A stretch of 61,005 bases of DNA from the IMG/VR virus record IMGVR_UViG_3300046796_000499, positions 1 to 61,005 of that record; one strand, given 5' to 3'. Below are positions 40,332 through 48,729 of this stretch, piece after piece. A model generated the notes under the pieces. It saw only the letters and a program-made list of their open reading frames with translations. It was not told where the DNA came from and ran no database searches. Within the stretch, counting starts at the first letter, position 1. Each line of letters starts with the position of its first letter. Position numbers and translations under genes: made by a program. Source of the DNA: a virus.

Positions 40332-40912
40332 TCGTCCTCCGCGTCGGCAAAGCTCCGCTGGGCCGTGGGGGTTTTCCGCCAGCCCTCGGCCGCGGGCGGC
40401 CGGGTCATCCTCCGCAGCCAGACGGGCAACACCACCGTGTCCCGCCCAAAATGCTCCGCCCAGCCCCGCAGCCAATTGCTGTAACTAGGGCACGGCTCGG
40501 GCAGCCTGCAGCAGTACTGCTCGAGCAGCCACGAGCGCAAATTGGCCGCGTCGTCAATTCGCTGATGCTGCTCGAGCAGTCGGAGCACTCCCGCCACGGT
40601 CAGCAGGCGCCCCTGGACTTTGGCCTCGATGTCCAGGACCGCCGAACGCCAGGAGCCCAGCAACTGCAGTTGCTTCTTGTCCTCCGTGCTGATCTTCTCT
40701 CCCCGATCCTGCTTTCGGAACGCCTGCCAGAGCTCCTGATCGGTCTGGATCAGTTCCTCCGGTCGCGCCGGCAGCCCCGGCCAGCGCCACTGGTCGAGAC
40801 TTGCTAGCAGCGCGTCGGCGTTGGCCAGGAGCGCCTCCTCCGTCAGGCGGGAGCTGATGGGTTGCGGTCCCGGTGAGGTCCCGGATCCGGTCCTGTGTTG
40901 CTCGGTAGCCAT
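40328..40912 (-). CDS. Unknown protein (194 aa)
   Basis: ATG 40912 with GGAG seven bases upstream gives MATEQHRTGSGTSPGPQPIS. A helical body (ALLASLDQWRWPGLPARPEE, ELWQAFRKQDRGEKISTEDK) precedes a basic tail. 359 nt of it are also read in a different frame by the upstream replication gene. It is not recognised. Confidence 0.6.
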   Translation of the reverse strand: MATEQHRTGSGTSPGPQPISSRLTEEALLANADALLASLDQWRWPGLPARPEELIQTDQELWQAFRKQDRGEKISTEDKKQLQLLGSWRSAVLDIEAKVQGRLLTVAGVLRLLEQHQRIDDAANLRSWLLEQYCCRLPEPCPSYSNWLRGWAEHFGRDTVVLPVWLRRMTRPPAAEGWRKTPTAQRSFADAEDE

Positions 40913-41414
40913 CGGTGTCTCCTTCCTTCAATTGCGCTTGGGCCATGATCCGCAGCTCGTGGAGCGGGTCGTGGTCGGTCAACCTGGTCCCCGCCAGCTC
41001 GATGAACTGCTCCACCTTGGTGCCATTTCTGAAAATGAGCTCCAGCTGGTCGAACGTCTTACCGTCCTTGTTTTCCCCGGTGTGCCAGCTCGATGCCGCG
41101 CACCCGTCGATCGCCCGAAAGAGCTGCTCGACCGAGTATCCCTCTTTCAGCCGCGCCCGGACCTTGGAAATCCGATCGGGGGTGAGCCGGGCGCCCTTCT
41201 TGTCACACGTCCGCTTCCAGTAGCCGAAAACTGCCTGGACCTGGGGCCCGAGCCGATCTGGCTTGGCTTCTATTTCCCCCACTTCCAAATTGCCATCGAG
41301 CGCGCGCAGTTGCTTCTGTAGGAGCAGCCCGGCGCCTGAAGGGTCGTGTGGGAATTTTTTTACGTATTCGTAGGTGATGCGGGTGAGCTCCTGCACCACG
41401 TCCCGAGGCTTCAC
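40554..41414 (-). CDS. Replication initiator/helicase-loader-like protein with run-on tail
   Basis: The 286-residue frame starts MKPRDVVQELTRITYEYVKK. Residues about 80-145 carry RLTPDRISKVRARLKEGYSV, EQLFRAIDGCAASSWHTGEN and FDQLELIFRNGTKVEQF, a well-known C-terminal pattern of phage replication O/DnaT-like helicase loaders. After about residue 175 the frame enters the next gene out of phase and becomes Gly/Ala-rich. The functional protein is probably the first 175 residues. It adjoins the DUF669 and Sak4-like genes. Confidence 0.7.
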   Translation of the reverse strand: MKPRDVVQELTRITYEYVKKFPHDPSGAGLLLQKQLRALDGNLEVGEIEAKPDRLGPQVQAVFGYWKRTCDKKGARLTPDRISKVRARLKEGYSVEQLFRAIDGCAASSWHTGENKDGKTFDQLELIFRNGTKVEQFIELAGTRLTDHDPLHELRIMAQAQLKEGDTDGYRATQDRIRDLTGTATHQLPPDGGGAPGQRRRAASKSRPVALAGAAGATGGTDPDRSGALAGVPKAGSGREDQHGGQEATAVAGLLAFGGPGHRGQSPGAPADRGGSAPTARAASAN

Positions 41415-41432
41415 CTCGGGAACCTCGCCCGA

Positions 41433-42095
41433 TCAGAACGGAATGTCGTCATCGTCCACCGCGTGAGGGGGCACCCGCGCCGGGGGCTCCTCGAACCCGT
41501 CGTCCTGATACTCGTCCCCTCCCGCCGGCACGGCATCGCTCGGATCCACCGCATCGTCCTCGGGATTGCGCGAGCTCCGCTGGCTCCGGACCGCCTGCTG
41601 GGCCAGGTATTCCTCCGCCCAGACGTGCCAGGTCTCCACCCAGTTCTTTTGGAACACGAACTGGCCGATCTCGTTATTGGCGTACTGGCCCCGATTGTCC
41701 GCCCGCACCTCGGCCGCGAACGGCACGCGCTGAAAGAGTCGCCGGATGTTGTCGTCCCCCTCCGCGTCCAGCTCCTCGTCCTGATGGCCTTGGGCATCGA
41801 GCCCCCCGAGCTCGAAATCCGACTCCTCGATCCCGCACGCGTCTTTCCAGATCTGCCAGCGCGTCACCGTCCCCGGGCGGCCGAAATCGAGGTTCATCAG
41901 GGTGAAAAACGCTTCGCCCTTGCACCGCCCGCCGATGATCTCGAGCTTGATGTTCAGGTATGGCTTGCCGCCCTCGCGGCTCGTCCGCCGCTGAAACCAG
42001 GTGAGGGCCATCAGATAAGTCCCCGCCCGGACCAGCTTGCGCTCGCTGCTGCTGCCGCCTCCGCCGCTCCGGCCTCCGCCGCCGAGCCGCGCCAT
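41433..42095 (-). CDS. DUF669 protein with single-strand-binding-type acidic tail
   Basis: The 220-residue protein has the DUF669 pattern: VRAGTYLMALTWFQRRTS, then LNIKLEIIGGRCKGEAFFTL and MNLDFGRPGTVTRWQIWKDA. It ends in DDDDIPF, the acidic and aromatic tip typical of single-stranded-DNA-binding proteins, which recruits partners. A role in recombination-dependent replication with the adjacent Sak4-like ATPase is likely. The ATG overlaps the previous stop (TAATG). Confidence 0.85.
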   Translation of the reverse strand: MARLGGGGRSGGGGSSSERKLVRAGTYLMALTWFQRRTSREGGKPYLNIKLEIIGGRCKGEAFFTLMNLDFGRPGTVTRWQIWKDACGIEESDFELGGLDAQGHQDEELDAEGDDNIRRLFQRVPFAAEVRADNRGQYANNEIGQFVFQKNWVETWHVWAEEYLAQQAVRSQRSSRNPEDDAVDPSDAVPAGGDEYQDDGFEEPPARVPPHAVDDDDIPF

Positions 42096-43174
42096 TACTT
42101 GCTCCCTCGCTTCTTGCGCGTGCGGGCCGCGGGCGCTGGGGCTGAGCCCACGAGGTCGCGCGCCGCCTGGGCGCCGTCCTCGGCTGCCTGCTCCGCCGCC
42201 TTGGCCTCGGCGGGCTCCTCGAGCGCCTGCTGGGCGAGCGCCTTGGCCTCCACTACCAGACCGGACACGGTCGCCGCCAAGCTCTCGGAGCTCGGCGCCG
42301 GAGCGGTCGGCAGGGGGGTTTTGAGCGCGCCCCGGATCGCCTGCACCCAGAGCCCGAAGTCCGCCACCTCATGGTTCCGCAGCGGCCGGCAGGGCTTGAG
42401 CAGCAGGTATTCCGGGCCCACCGTCATCACGCCATAGGAGATTTGGATCTCTTTTTTCTTGCCCGCTTCCGGATCGGGCCGCACCTCGCGCCGGTAGGCG
42501 TAGGCCGTCAGGTTCACCGCCCCCGAGAGCACCGCCGGCAGCTTGCGCATCGGCATCGCCGGCTGGATGCTCCGGCGCTTGTCCTCCCCCTCGCCCACCT
42601 CCCGATCGTCCTCCTGACAGAGAAAGAGCTTGTGGACGGGCGCGTCCCGCAAGCCAAAGATCACGTTTTTGCAGCGGTCCCCGAGCACGTTCCAGTAGCG
42701 CTCGGAATCGACGGGCAACCCATCCTTGCCCATTTTGGGCGGGCTCTGCCGACGGATCTCCTCCTCCACCAGCCGCATCACATCACTCATCGAGTCCACC
42801 ACCACGGTTTCCGGCCACGCCTCCACCGGTAGCTCGAACGTGATCTCGCGCTCGGCGTGCCCGAGGTGGTCGCGCTTGGCGTTGCCATCCGCGTCGCGGA
42901 TGTACTCGAACGTCCGAAACGGCTCGGTTTTCGGCCCCCGCAAGGCGCGCAGCACCGCCCGGCAGTCGTCCAGCGTTTCCATGAAAATCACCGGAGGCAC
43001 CGCCACCCCGAGCCGCGCCGCCGCCTGGCGGATCGCCAGCATCCCCTGCCGCTCGCTCAGCAAGTGTAGAGGCCTCGGCGCCGACACCCCGAGGGTGGTT
43101 TTACCGCTGCCGCTCTTGCCGTACACGAGCGCCGACAACCACGCCTCGTCCTCGGTCTGGTCTAACCGTTGCAC
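42095..43174 (-). CDS. Sak4-like RecA-fold ATPase (single-strand annealing/recombination)
   Basis: GTG 43174 has a stem-loop/GAAAG leader. The 359-residue protein has a P-loop YGKSGSGKTTLGV (about residues 18-30) and a Walker B-like TVVVDSMSDVMRL (about 124-136); the rest fits the phage nucleotide-binding Sak4 type. Ala-rich coils (about 290-340) form the C-terminus. It should anneal or pair single strands during replication together with the DUF669 protein. No DNA polymerase or helicase is in this window. Confidence 0.8.
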   Translation of the reverse strand: MQRLDQTEDEAWLSALVYGKSGSGKTTLGVSAPRPLHLLSERQGMLAIRQAAARLGVAVPPVIFMETLDDCRAVLRALRGPKTEPFRTFEYIRDADGNAKRDHLGHAEREITFELPVEAWPETVVVDSMSDVMRLVEEEIRRQSPPKMGKDGLPVDSERYWNVLGDRCKNVIFGLRDAPVHKLFLCQEDDREVGEGEDKRRSIQPAMPMRKLPAVLSGAVNLTAYAYRREVRPDPEAGKKKEIQISYGVMTVGPEYLLLKPCRPLRNHEVADFGLWVQAIRGALKTPLPTAPAPSSESLAATVSGLVVEAKALAQQALEEPAEAKAAEQAAEDGAQAARDLVGSAPAPAARTRKKRGSK

Positions 43175-43177
43175 TGT

Positions 43178-43210
43178 TCTTTCCCTTTCCTGGCCCCGTC
43201 GTGGGCCGAG
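43178..43210 (-). promoter_or_regulatory. Stem-loop/GAAAG leader of the Sak4-like gene
   Basis: The minus strand shows GGCCC, a 6-nt loop ACGACG, GGGCC (43192-43196 with 43203-43207) and AGGAAAGGGAAAGAACA, then GTG 43174. Confidence 0.68.
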
Positions 43211-43287
43211 CGTTGCACCTTACCGCATGAGGCGGAACGGCGCCAAGCGCGTGTACAGGTTGCCCCCATCCCCCCCCAGGGTGTGGG

Positions 43288-43956
43288 TCAGTTCAGACCG
43301 GGCAAGCGTTGCTGCCGGCTGTCCTCGATCGCCTCGTTCAAGGCCTCGAGCGCTGCCTTGACGTCATCGCGCGCGCCCTTTTTCTCCTCGATGTTCTCCG
43401 CCTTGGCGTCGCTCCACTCGCCCCAGCGCACCGTGCAGGCATCGAGCTTTTCCCGATACGCCGCGAGCTCCACCACCCCCACGGGCAACGGTGCCTCGAT
43501 CGCGTTGGTAAACGCCGCCTCCGCGCCCTTCACCCGCTGGCCGCACTCGGTCGAAACCCGGGCCTTTTTTTCGAGCGCTCCCGTCCACTTGCCATGGGCT
43601 TTTTGAATCGATTTGAGCAGCTTGCTGGCGTCCGCATCGCCCGATTCCCCGCGCGCCTGCAGCTCCGCCGAGCGTACCCGCACCAGCCGCTGGGGCTTGG
43701 TCTCCTTGGCCGGTGCCGCTGCCTTCTTTTTGGCGGCTCGGCTCGCCTTGGTCTCGGGTGCCTTGGCCTGGGTTTTCCCCTTCTTGCTCGCCTTGCCGTC
43801 GCCGTTCTTGCTGCCCGGGGGGCGGCCGAGCTTGCGCTTGGGGGCTGCCTCTGGGGCGCCCGGCACCGGCTCGTCCTCGAGCTCAGAACGGGTCAGGGGC
43901 TGGACGAGAGACAGATTGCGCGCTCCATTGTTCAATTCCGAATCCGCCATCACCAT
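43288..43956 (-). CDS. AT-hook-like basic protein (222 aa)
   Basis: ATG 43956 has GAGGAG upstream. Residues about 40-100 are Lys/Ala-rich, with KRKLGRPPGSKNG, an AT-hook-like RPPGS motif that binds the minor groove. A helical C-terminal domain (KKARVSTECGQRVKGAEAAF, about 130-215) follows. It lies after the nuclease gene, whose last 74 nt it overlaps. It may be a DNA-binding accessory of replication; that is inference. Confidence 0.62.
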   Translation of the reverse strand: MVMADSELNNGARNLSLVQPLTRSELEDEPVPGAPEAAPKRKLGRPPGSKNGDGKASKKGKTQAKAPETKASRAAKKKAAAPAKETKPQRLVRVRSAELQARGESGDADASKLLKSIQKAHGKWTGALEKKARVSTECGQRVKGAEAAFTNAIEAPLPVGVVELAAYREKLDACTVRWGEWSDAKAENIEEKKGARDDVKAALEALNEAIEDSRQQRLPGLN

Positions 43957-45220
43957 GATCGAGCTCCTCGTGGCGAGTCGTTGCCACCCGAAATGCCGCC
44001 CGCGCCTCCGGATCTTCCGGCGAGGCACAGACCCCTGCATATACGCATTTAGGGCTGCCCGGTCCAGTGCAGGCATAGGGGTTTCGGGTGCGGAGCGTCG
44101 GGTCCCGCTCGGCCGCGCGGATCGCCTTGGCCTCCACCCACATCTCTTGGCGCCAGCGCTCGAGCTCGGCGGGCCCGCGGAAAAACTCGAACTGCTGAAA
44201 ATAGGGGTTGGCCTTGGCCTCGAGCGCCGCCAGGCGCGCCCGCTGCTTGTCGGTGACCGGTTGGTGCCGCTCCCGCACCTGCTCGTCCAGCGCCCGCTGG
44301 TAGACCCGGGGCAGGGTGTCGATGTCCGCCGCGGAGACCTCGCCCCGGTTCACCTCATCCTGCTCCTGGGCGTGGTAGAGCCGGGAGAGAGGGGTATCGA
44401 GCGCCGCCGCCTTGGCCGCCATCCGCAGCTGGTTCACGCTCGGGACTCCCGGCTTGGCCCGCCGCGACACGTTGAACCGGATTAGCCCCGCCGTGCTGCG
44501 CCAGATGGCCGCGCGCTCGCGCTCCATCAACCCGCGCACCGCGGGGGTGGTTTGGTTCCAGAATCCGCTCCCCCAGCCCGCAACGGAAACGCGCGCGAGC
44601 AGCACCTGTAGCGCCCGGAGGTAGCCCGTCGGCTGGGTGAGCAGCTGCAGCCGGCCCTCGTAGGTCTGCACCGCATAGCCCGAGGTCTTGTGCTCATCGA
44701 GCAAGATCTGCGAGGCCCGCCGATCCCAGAGCACCAGATCCATCTTGCCGTTTTGGTGCAGGTGGCCCCCCTGGCCCGCACGCGTGGGGATCGGCACGTC
44801 GAACCGGGCCTCGATGGCGAGCGGCACCAGGTCCAGGTCCTCCTGCCGCCGCTCGAAATAGTGCACCGTTGCCCACTGAGCGATTTCGGTCTGCTCGGTC
44901 AGCTCCTCGAGCGCCTGCTGCTGCCGGTCGCCTTCTGCCTCGGTCTCGAGCCGGGTCCGGTGCTCGGCGCTCGCCTGGTGGATCGCCAGCATCGCCCCCG
45001 AGCACGCCCGGTGCAATCGGTCGGTCGTGGATAGCTCGAGCTCGCTCCAGGCTGCCCGCCAGCCCGCGTCACAGCCGAGGTGATAGAGCGTGCCATAGGA
45101 GAGCTCCAAGGGCTGCTCGAGGGGCCGGAGGAGCTCCGCATCGCGGTAACCCCAGTACGCCCGACATTTTCTGAAATCCTCGATCTCGCTGTTGGTGATG
45201 ACGTGTAGATGCCGCCTCAT
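43883..45220 (-). CDS. PD-(D/E)XK nuclease with Fe-S-type cysteines
   Basis: The 445-residue protein is Cas4/AddB-like. Cys19 (DFRKCRAYW) and a late triplet Cys384, Cys392, Cys398 (CTGPGSPKCVYAGVC) fit a 4Fe-4S cluster. The catalytic set is Asp161 (KMDLVLWD), Glu176-x-Lys178 (DEHKTSG) and an RLQLLTQPTGYLRA segment (190-203). Such enzymes resect DNA ends for annealing; the partners here are the Sak4-like and DUF669 proteins. It overlaps the next start by 4 nt. Confidence 0.85.
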   Translation of the reverse strand: MRRHLHVITNSEIEDFRKCRAYWGYRDAELLRPLEQPLELSYGTLYHLGCDAGWRAAWSELELSTTDRLHRACSGAMLAIHQASAEHRTRLETEAEGDRQQQALEELTEQTEIAQWATVHYFERRQEDLDLVPLAIEARFDVPIPTRAGQGGHLHQNGKMDLVLWDRRASQILLDEHKTSGYAVQTYEGRLQLLTQPTGYLRALQVLLARVSVAGWGSGFWNQTTPAVRGLMERERAAIWRSTAGLIRFNVSRRAKPGVPSVNQLRMAAKAAALDTPLSRLYHAQEQDEVNRGEVSAADIDTLPRVYQRALDEQVRERHQPVTDKQRARLAALEAKANPYFQQFEFFRGPAELERWRQEMWVEAKAIRAAERDPTLRTRNPYACTGPGSPKCVYAGVCASPEDPEARAAFRVATTRHEELDHGDGGFGIEQWSAQSVSRPAPDPF

Positions 45221-45411
45221 TTAACGCTTCCATTCTTGGGCACATAGGTCACCAGAAACGGCCCGATCCGCAGCGCCCGCCGTAGCCCCTGCCGAATGCT
45301 GAACGCCTCGCGCCCGCGCTCCACCCGCTCCACCGCCAGCCCTGGGCCCAGGTCCCACAACCGGACCCAGCGGCAGCCGTCCCGGAACAGACCGCTCCGG
45401 CTCCAGAGCAT
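45217..45411 (-). CDS. Small unknown protein between nuclease and VWA genes (64 aa)
   Basis: The ATG at 45411 follows the VWA gene stop immediately (TGA ATG). The 64 residues (MLWSRSGLFRDGCRWVRLWD...) are beta-rich. It is not recognised. Confidence 0.55.
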   Translation of the reverse strand: MLWSRSGLFRDGCRWVRLWDLGPGLAVERVERGREAFSIRQGLRRALRIGPFLVTYVPKNGSVK

Positions 45412-47154
45412 TCACACCCCACCAAACACGAGGTCCACCGCCTCGTCCTTGGCCGCGCCCTTGGCTGCCGCCGCCTGCCACCTCTGGCCCTCGGCCAGAT
45501 TGTCGATGCGCGCCACGCCCGCCAGCTCGCGTTTTTGCTCGGCCGAAAAATCGCTTTCGATGGCCACCCCGTACACCTGGGCCCCCACCTTGCCGAGCTG
45601 CTCCACCGCCGTACCCCAGCCGCCGCCGCCATCGGTCACCAGGATCACGTCCGCTTTGCTCCAGGCGCCCTTGCCGAGCTCGCCCCGCGCCCAGTCGAGC
45701 GGAGGGGCGAACGCCGTCCCGCCGCCCGAGAAGTAACTCACCATCTCGATGAGCTCGGACAAGGTGAGGCGCCGCTTCGGCTCCACCAGGAACGTGGCCT
45801 GGACCGAGGAATCGAAATGGCAGAGGCCGAATCCCCGCTTTTGGATCGCACAGATCTCCATCAGGGCCAGGCCAACGGCCATTGCCCACTCGTTGCGCGC
45901 GCCCGTCATGCTGCCCGAGCCATCCACCAAGAGCAGGATCGGGCCCTGGTCCTCGCTCTCGCGGCCCTCCATCTGATACTCGAGCGCCTGGCGTTCCACC
46001 AGCTTGCGCAGTAGCAGGAGCTCGGTCTCCTCGGCCGCGAGCAACACCAGCTCGCTCGGCAGCAGGCGCGCCAGCTCGGCCCCGATCGTCACGTCCACGA
46101 TCTGCTCGGGCACATAGTTCACCTTGGTGCGCTGCTTGGCGCGCGCCCGCATCCGCAGCCGCCCCGCGAGCTTGGCGATCCGCTGCAGCTTCGGATCGGC
46201 CGCCAGCGCCTTTCGGACCTGCTCGCTCGGGGCGTTCACCGCCGAGAGTACCCCGGGGCCACCGCCGGCGCCCAGGCCCGCCATTGCCAGCTGAAGATCC
46301 TCGATCTGATCGGCCGCCGCGTCCGCCGCCACGCGCACCGCTTGGCGGATCGCGAACTCCACCCGCTCCTTGCCGAGTTCCGTGCGCAACGCCTCGGCCT
46401 GCACCTCGGCCTGGCGGGCTTGATCGTCTTTCATCACCCCCGCGCCCGGGGCCATCTCATCGAGCTCGGCCGCCTCCTGCTCGAGCCGCCCCGGATCTTG
46501 CTGGGGGGCGAGCTTGCGGATCGCCTCGTCCAGCACCTTGCCCAAGGTCTCGGTCACCCGCCCCGCGCCGATGCCCGCCGCCCACGGATCGCCCTCGCAC
46601 CGCGCCTCGAGGTCCTCCCACTCGCTCACCTGGCCCACCTGCTCGTGGATGGCCTCGAGCCACTGGTCGCCCGCTGCCACCTCATCGAGCGCCGCCGCGC
46701 CGCCGTAGAGCCGCGCGAACAGCTCGCGCTCGAGGCCCGGCCACTGCTCGACCGCGTGGCGCTCGACCGCGTGGCGGTAGACACCCTGCTCGTCCGCCTC
46801 GCGCGCTGCCAAGCCGCGCACGAATGGATCGACCGCGAGGGTATGATCGCGGCCCGCCTCGAGCAGCTCCCGGCGCTTTTCCCAGACCAGCTCGGGCGCC
46901 AGCTTTTCCCCCGCGAACTGCACCAGCGGCACGTAATCCCGGCCGTTGGCGTAGCACTCGAGCATTCGCCGACCGTCGGCCTCGAACTGGGCTGCGGGCA
47001 GATTGGCTAAAATCTTGCCGTCCTTGTCCACCAGGTTCCAGGACACCGCCTCGGTTTTGCCCGAGGGGCCCGCCGCCATCACCGAGCGGGCCGTGTAGGT
47101 CCCTTCGGAACCCTTCACCGTGATCGGCTGGGGGCGATTCGTCAGCTGCACCAT
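45412..47154 (-). CDS. VWA-domain protein, ViaA-like partner of the adjacent MoxR ATPase
   Basis: ATG 47154 (MVQLTNRPQPITVKG) has a leader hairpin and GAAAG-type run. The 580-residue protein has a helical N-terminal part (about 100-270) and a C-terminal VWA domain (about 400-570) with an intact metal site: DGSGS (411-415), Thr480 (GGGTAF) and Asp508 (VTDGGGG). The pattern GPILLLVDGSGSMTGARNEW is close to ViaA. In bacteria RavA-ViaA acts as a chaperone pair on membrane-linked targets. Here its function is unknown but probably shared with the ATPase next to it. Confidence 0.85.
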   Translation of the reverse strand: MVQLTNRPQPITVKGSEGTYTARSVMAAGPSGKTEAVSWNLVDKDGKILANLPAAQFEADGRRMLECYANGRDYVPLVQFAGEKLAPELVWEKRRELLEAGRDHTLAVDPFVRGLAAREADEQGVYRHAVERHAVEQWPGLERELFARLYGGAAALDEVAAGDQWLEAIHEQVGQVSEWEDLEARCEGDPWAAGIGAGRVTETLGKVLDEAIRKLAPQQDPGRLEQEAAELDEMAPGAGVMKDDQARQAEVQAEALRTELGKERVEFAIRQAVRVAADAAADQIEDLQLAMAGLGAGGGPGVLSAVNAPSEQVRKALAADPKLQRIAKLAGRLRMRARAKQRTKVNYVPEQIVDVTIGAELARLLPSELVLLAAEETELLLLRKLVERQALEYQMEGRESEDQGPILLLVDGSGSMTGARNEWAMAVGLALMEICAIQKRGFGLCHFDSSVQATFLVEPKRRLTLSELIEMVSYFSGGGTAFAPPLDWARGELGKGAWSKADVILVTDGGGGWGTAVEQLGKVGAQVYGVAIESDFSAEQKRELAGVARIDNLAEGQRWQAAAAKGAAKDEAVDLVFGGV

Positions 47155-47157
47155 GAT

Positions 47158-47198
47158 CCGTTTCCGCTTTCTGCCGGGCCGCTCGGGGCGCCCTGGCT
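47158..47198 (-). promoter_or_regulatory. Stem-loop/GAAAG leader of the VWA gene
   Basis: Minus-strand GGGC/GCCC arms (47176-47179 with 47190-47193) are followed by GGCAGAAAGCGGAAACGG and ATG 47154. The stem is longer and less regular than in other copies. Confidence 0.5.
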
Positions 47199-47217
47199 CG
47201 TTCATCCTAGCAGGCTT

Positions 47218-48375
47218 TCAGAGCCCGAGCACCTGGCGCGCCGATTCCCGGACGGGGCCGAGCGCGCCGTCCAGTTGCTTGGCCATGGCCAAGATCTTCT
47301 CCTTCTTGCGCGGGTTGCGGCTCTCTTCGGCCAGCTTGCGGATCTCCTTGAGGGCCCGGTTTCCGTCCCGGTTGCAGGCCACCAGAGCGTCCTGGTAGCT
47401 CTTGTCCGGACCGCTCACCGGCATCGCCGGCAAGGCCTGGATCGTCTCCAGCATCAAATCCCGCTTGCCGCTCGCCTCCCCGATCGCCCCCGCACTCACC
47501 TTGCCCACCACCTTGGCCACCGTCTCGCGCTGCTCGGGCGCATCCCAGAGCACATCGGCCAGCACCCCGAAATGGTCGTCCCCCACCTCGATGTCCCCCG
47601 AAAGCCAGGCATTGGCCCGCAGCAGGTTCACCGAGCGCTTGAGGCGCCGATCGGACGGATGGATCCCGGCCTTGCCGAGCTCCGCCCGCACGTTCCAGAG
47701 CGACTGCTGCGCCGTCCGGGGAAAATCGACCGCGCGCACCGCCGCCCGGGCCGCGTCCCACTCGGTGAGCGAGAGCAGCGGGCCCAGGGCCTCCTCGCTG
47801 CCGGTCAGCACCGCGAAAAACGCCTCGGGCGTCCGCACGCGTTCCACCCAGTACCGCACCAGAAACCGATCGTAGAGCGCGCCGAGCTCCGCCCCCTCGG
47901 GTAGCTCGTTGGAGGCGCCCACCGCCATCCGGAGCGGGATGTCCAGCGCGGCGGGGCCGTTGTGGAACTTGCGCTCGTTCAGGGCGGTGAGCAGCGTATT
48001 GAGCACGCCGGAATTGCTTTTGAAAATCTCGTCCAGAAACGCCACGTGGGCGTGTGGGAGCTTGCCGGTCGTGACCCGCTCGAACCGGTCGGCCTTCAAT
48101 CCAGAAATGCTGATGGGACCGTAGAGCTCCTCGGGTGAGCTGAACTTGGACAGCAACCACTCGAAATACTGGGCCTCCCCCACCGCGGAACAGAACTCGC
48201 GCGTGAGCGCGCTCTTGGCCGTCCCCGGAGGCCCGAGCAGTAGCACGTGCTCGCCTGCCAGGGCGGCGCACACCATCCCCTCGATGACTGCCTGGCGCTC
48301 CTGAAAGCGCGAGGTGAGCCGCGCCGAGAGCGCGAGAAACCGATCGACCAGCCCCGAACCATTACCGTCCGCCAT
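47218..48375 (-). CDS. MoxR/RavA-type AAA+ ATPase
   Basis: ATG 48375 (MADGNGSGLVDRFLALSARL), with a GAAAGGGA run upstream, gives 385 residues. The motifs are Walker A LGPPGTAKS (47-55), Walker B FLDE (113-116), sensor 1 Asn156 (GASNE) and Arg170 (YDRF). The run SPEELYGPISISGLKADRFE, FLDEIFKSNSGVLNTLLTAL and ASNELPEGAELGALYDRFLV closely resembles RavA. It is followed by its VWA partner, as in the RavA-ViaA operon. It should form a hexamer that remodels a protein target, which is not known. Confidence 0.92.
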   Translation of the reverse strand: MADGNGSGLVDRFLALSARLTSRFQERQAVIEGMVCAALAGEHVLLLGPPGTAKSALTREFCSAVGEAQYFEWLLSKFSSPEELYGPISISGLKADRFERVTTGKLPHAHVAFLDEIFKSNSGVLNTLLTALNERKFHNGPAALDIPLRMAVGASNELPEGAELGALYDRFLVRYWVERVRTPEAFFAVLTGSEEALGPLLSLTEWDAARAAVRAVDFPRTAQQSLWNVRAELGKAGIHPSDRRLKRSVNLLRANAWLSGDIEVGDDHFGVLADVLWDAPEQRETVAKVVGKVSAGAIGEASGKRDLMLETIQALPAMPVSGPDKSYQDALVACNRDGNRALKEIRKLAEESRNPRKKEKILAMAKQLDGALGPVRESARQVLGL

Positions 48376-48376
48376 T

Positions 48377-48418
48377 TTTCCCTTTCTGGGCGCCCGCGGC
48401 ATCGATGCCCCGCGCCAG
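48377..48418 (-). promoter_or_regulatory. Stem-loop/GAAAG leader of the MoxR gene
   Basis: The minus strand shows an extended hairpin built around GGCATCGATGCC (48399-48410) with outer CTGG-CGC/GCG-CCCAG pairing (one bulged base), then AGAAAGGGAAAA and ATG 48375. Confidence 0.6.
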
Positions 48419-48429
48419 GTCCGTTTACT

Positions 48430-48729
48430 CTAGCAAGGCGCTCCCGAGCCACCAGAACCATTTCCCGACCGGTCGTTTTTTCTCGTTCGCTCTTGGAACA
48501 GCCGCAAGCTTTGCAGCACCGTCCGCTTGCGGGGCAGTGGCCGATCCCAGTCCTCCGGCACCATCCCGAGCGCTGCGGTGATCCGCAGAAAAAACGCCTC
48601 GGTGATCTCGGGGTGCGTGAACGCTTCGGAGAGCTGCTGCGGCAGCACCCCCATGCGCGCCGCCACCTCGGTGAGCCTCAGGCCCTTGGCCGCCGCGCGC
48701 GCCTCCACCTCAGCGCCCCAGGTAGCCAT
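48430..48729 (-). CDS. HTH (Xre-like) small regulator
   Basis: Starting at ATG 48729 (MATWGAEVEARAAAKGLRLT) the 99-residue protein has a helix-turn-helix pattern, LRLTEVAARMGVLPQQLSEA (residues 17-36). An earlier in-frame GTG at 48744 is possible. The C-terminus is basic and Gly/Ser-rich. It is a likely DNA-binding regulator; its place directly upstream of the MoxR gene suggests local control, but that is inference. Confidence 0.6.
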   Translation of the reverse strand: MATWGAEVEARAAAKGLRLTEVAARMGVLPQQLSEAFTHPEITEAFFLRITAALGMVPEDWDRPLPRKRTVLQSLRLFQERTRKNDRSGNGSGGSGAPC

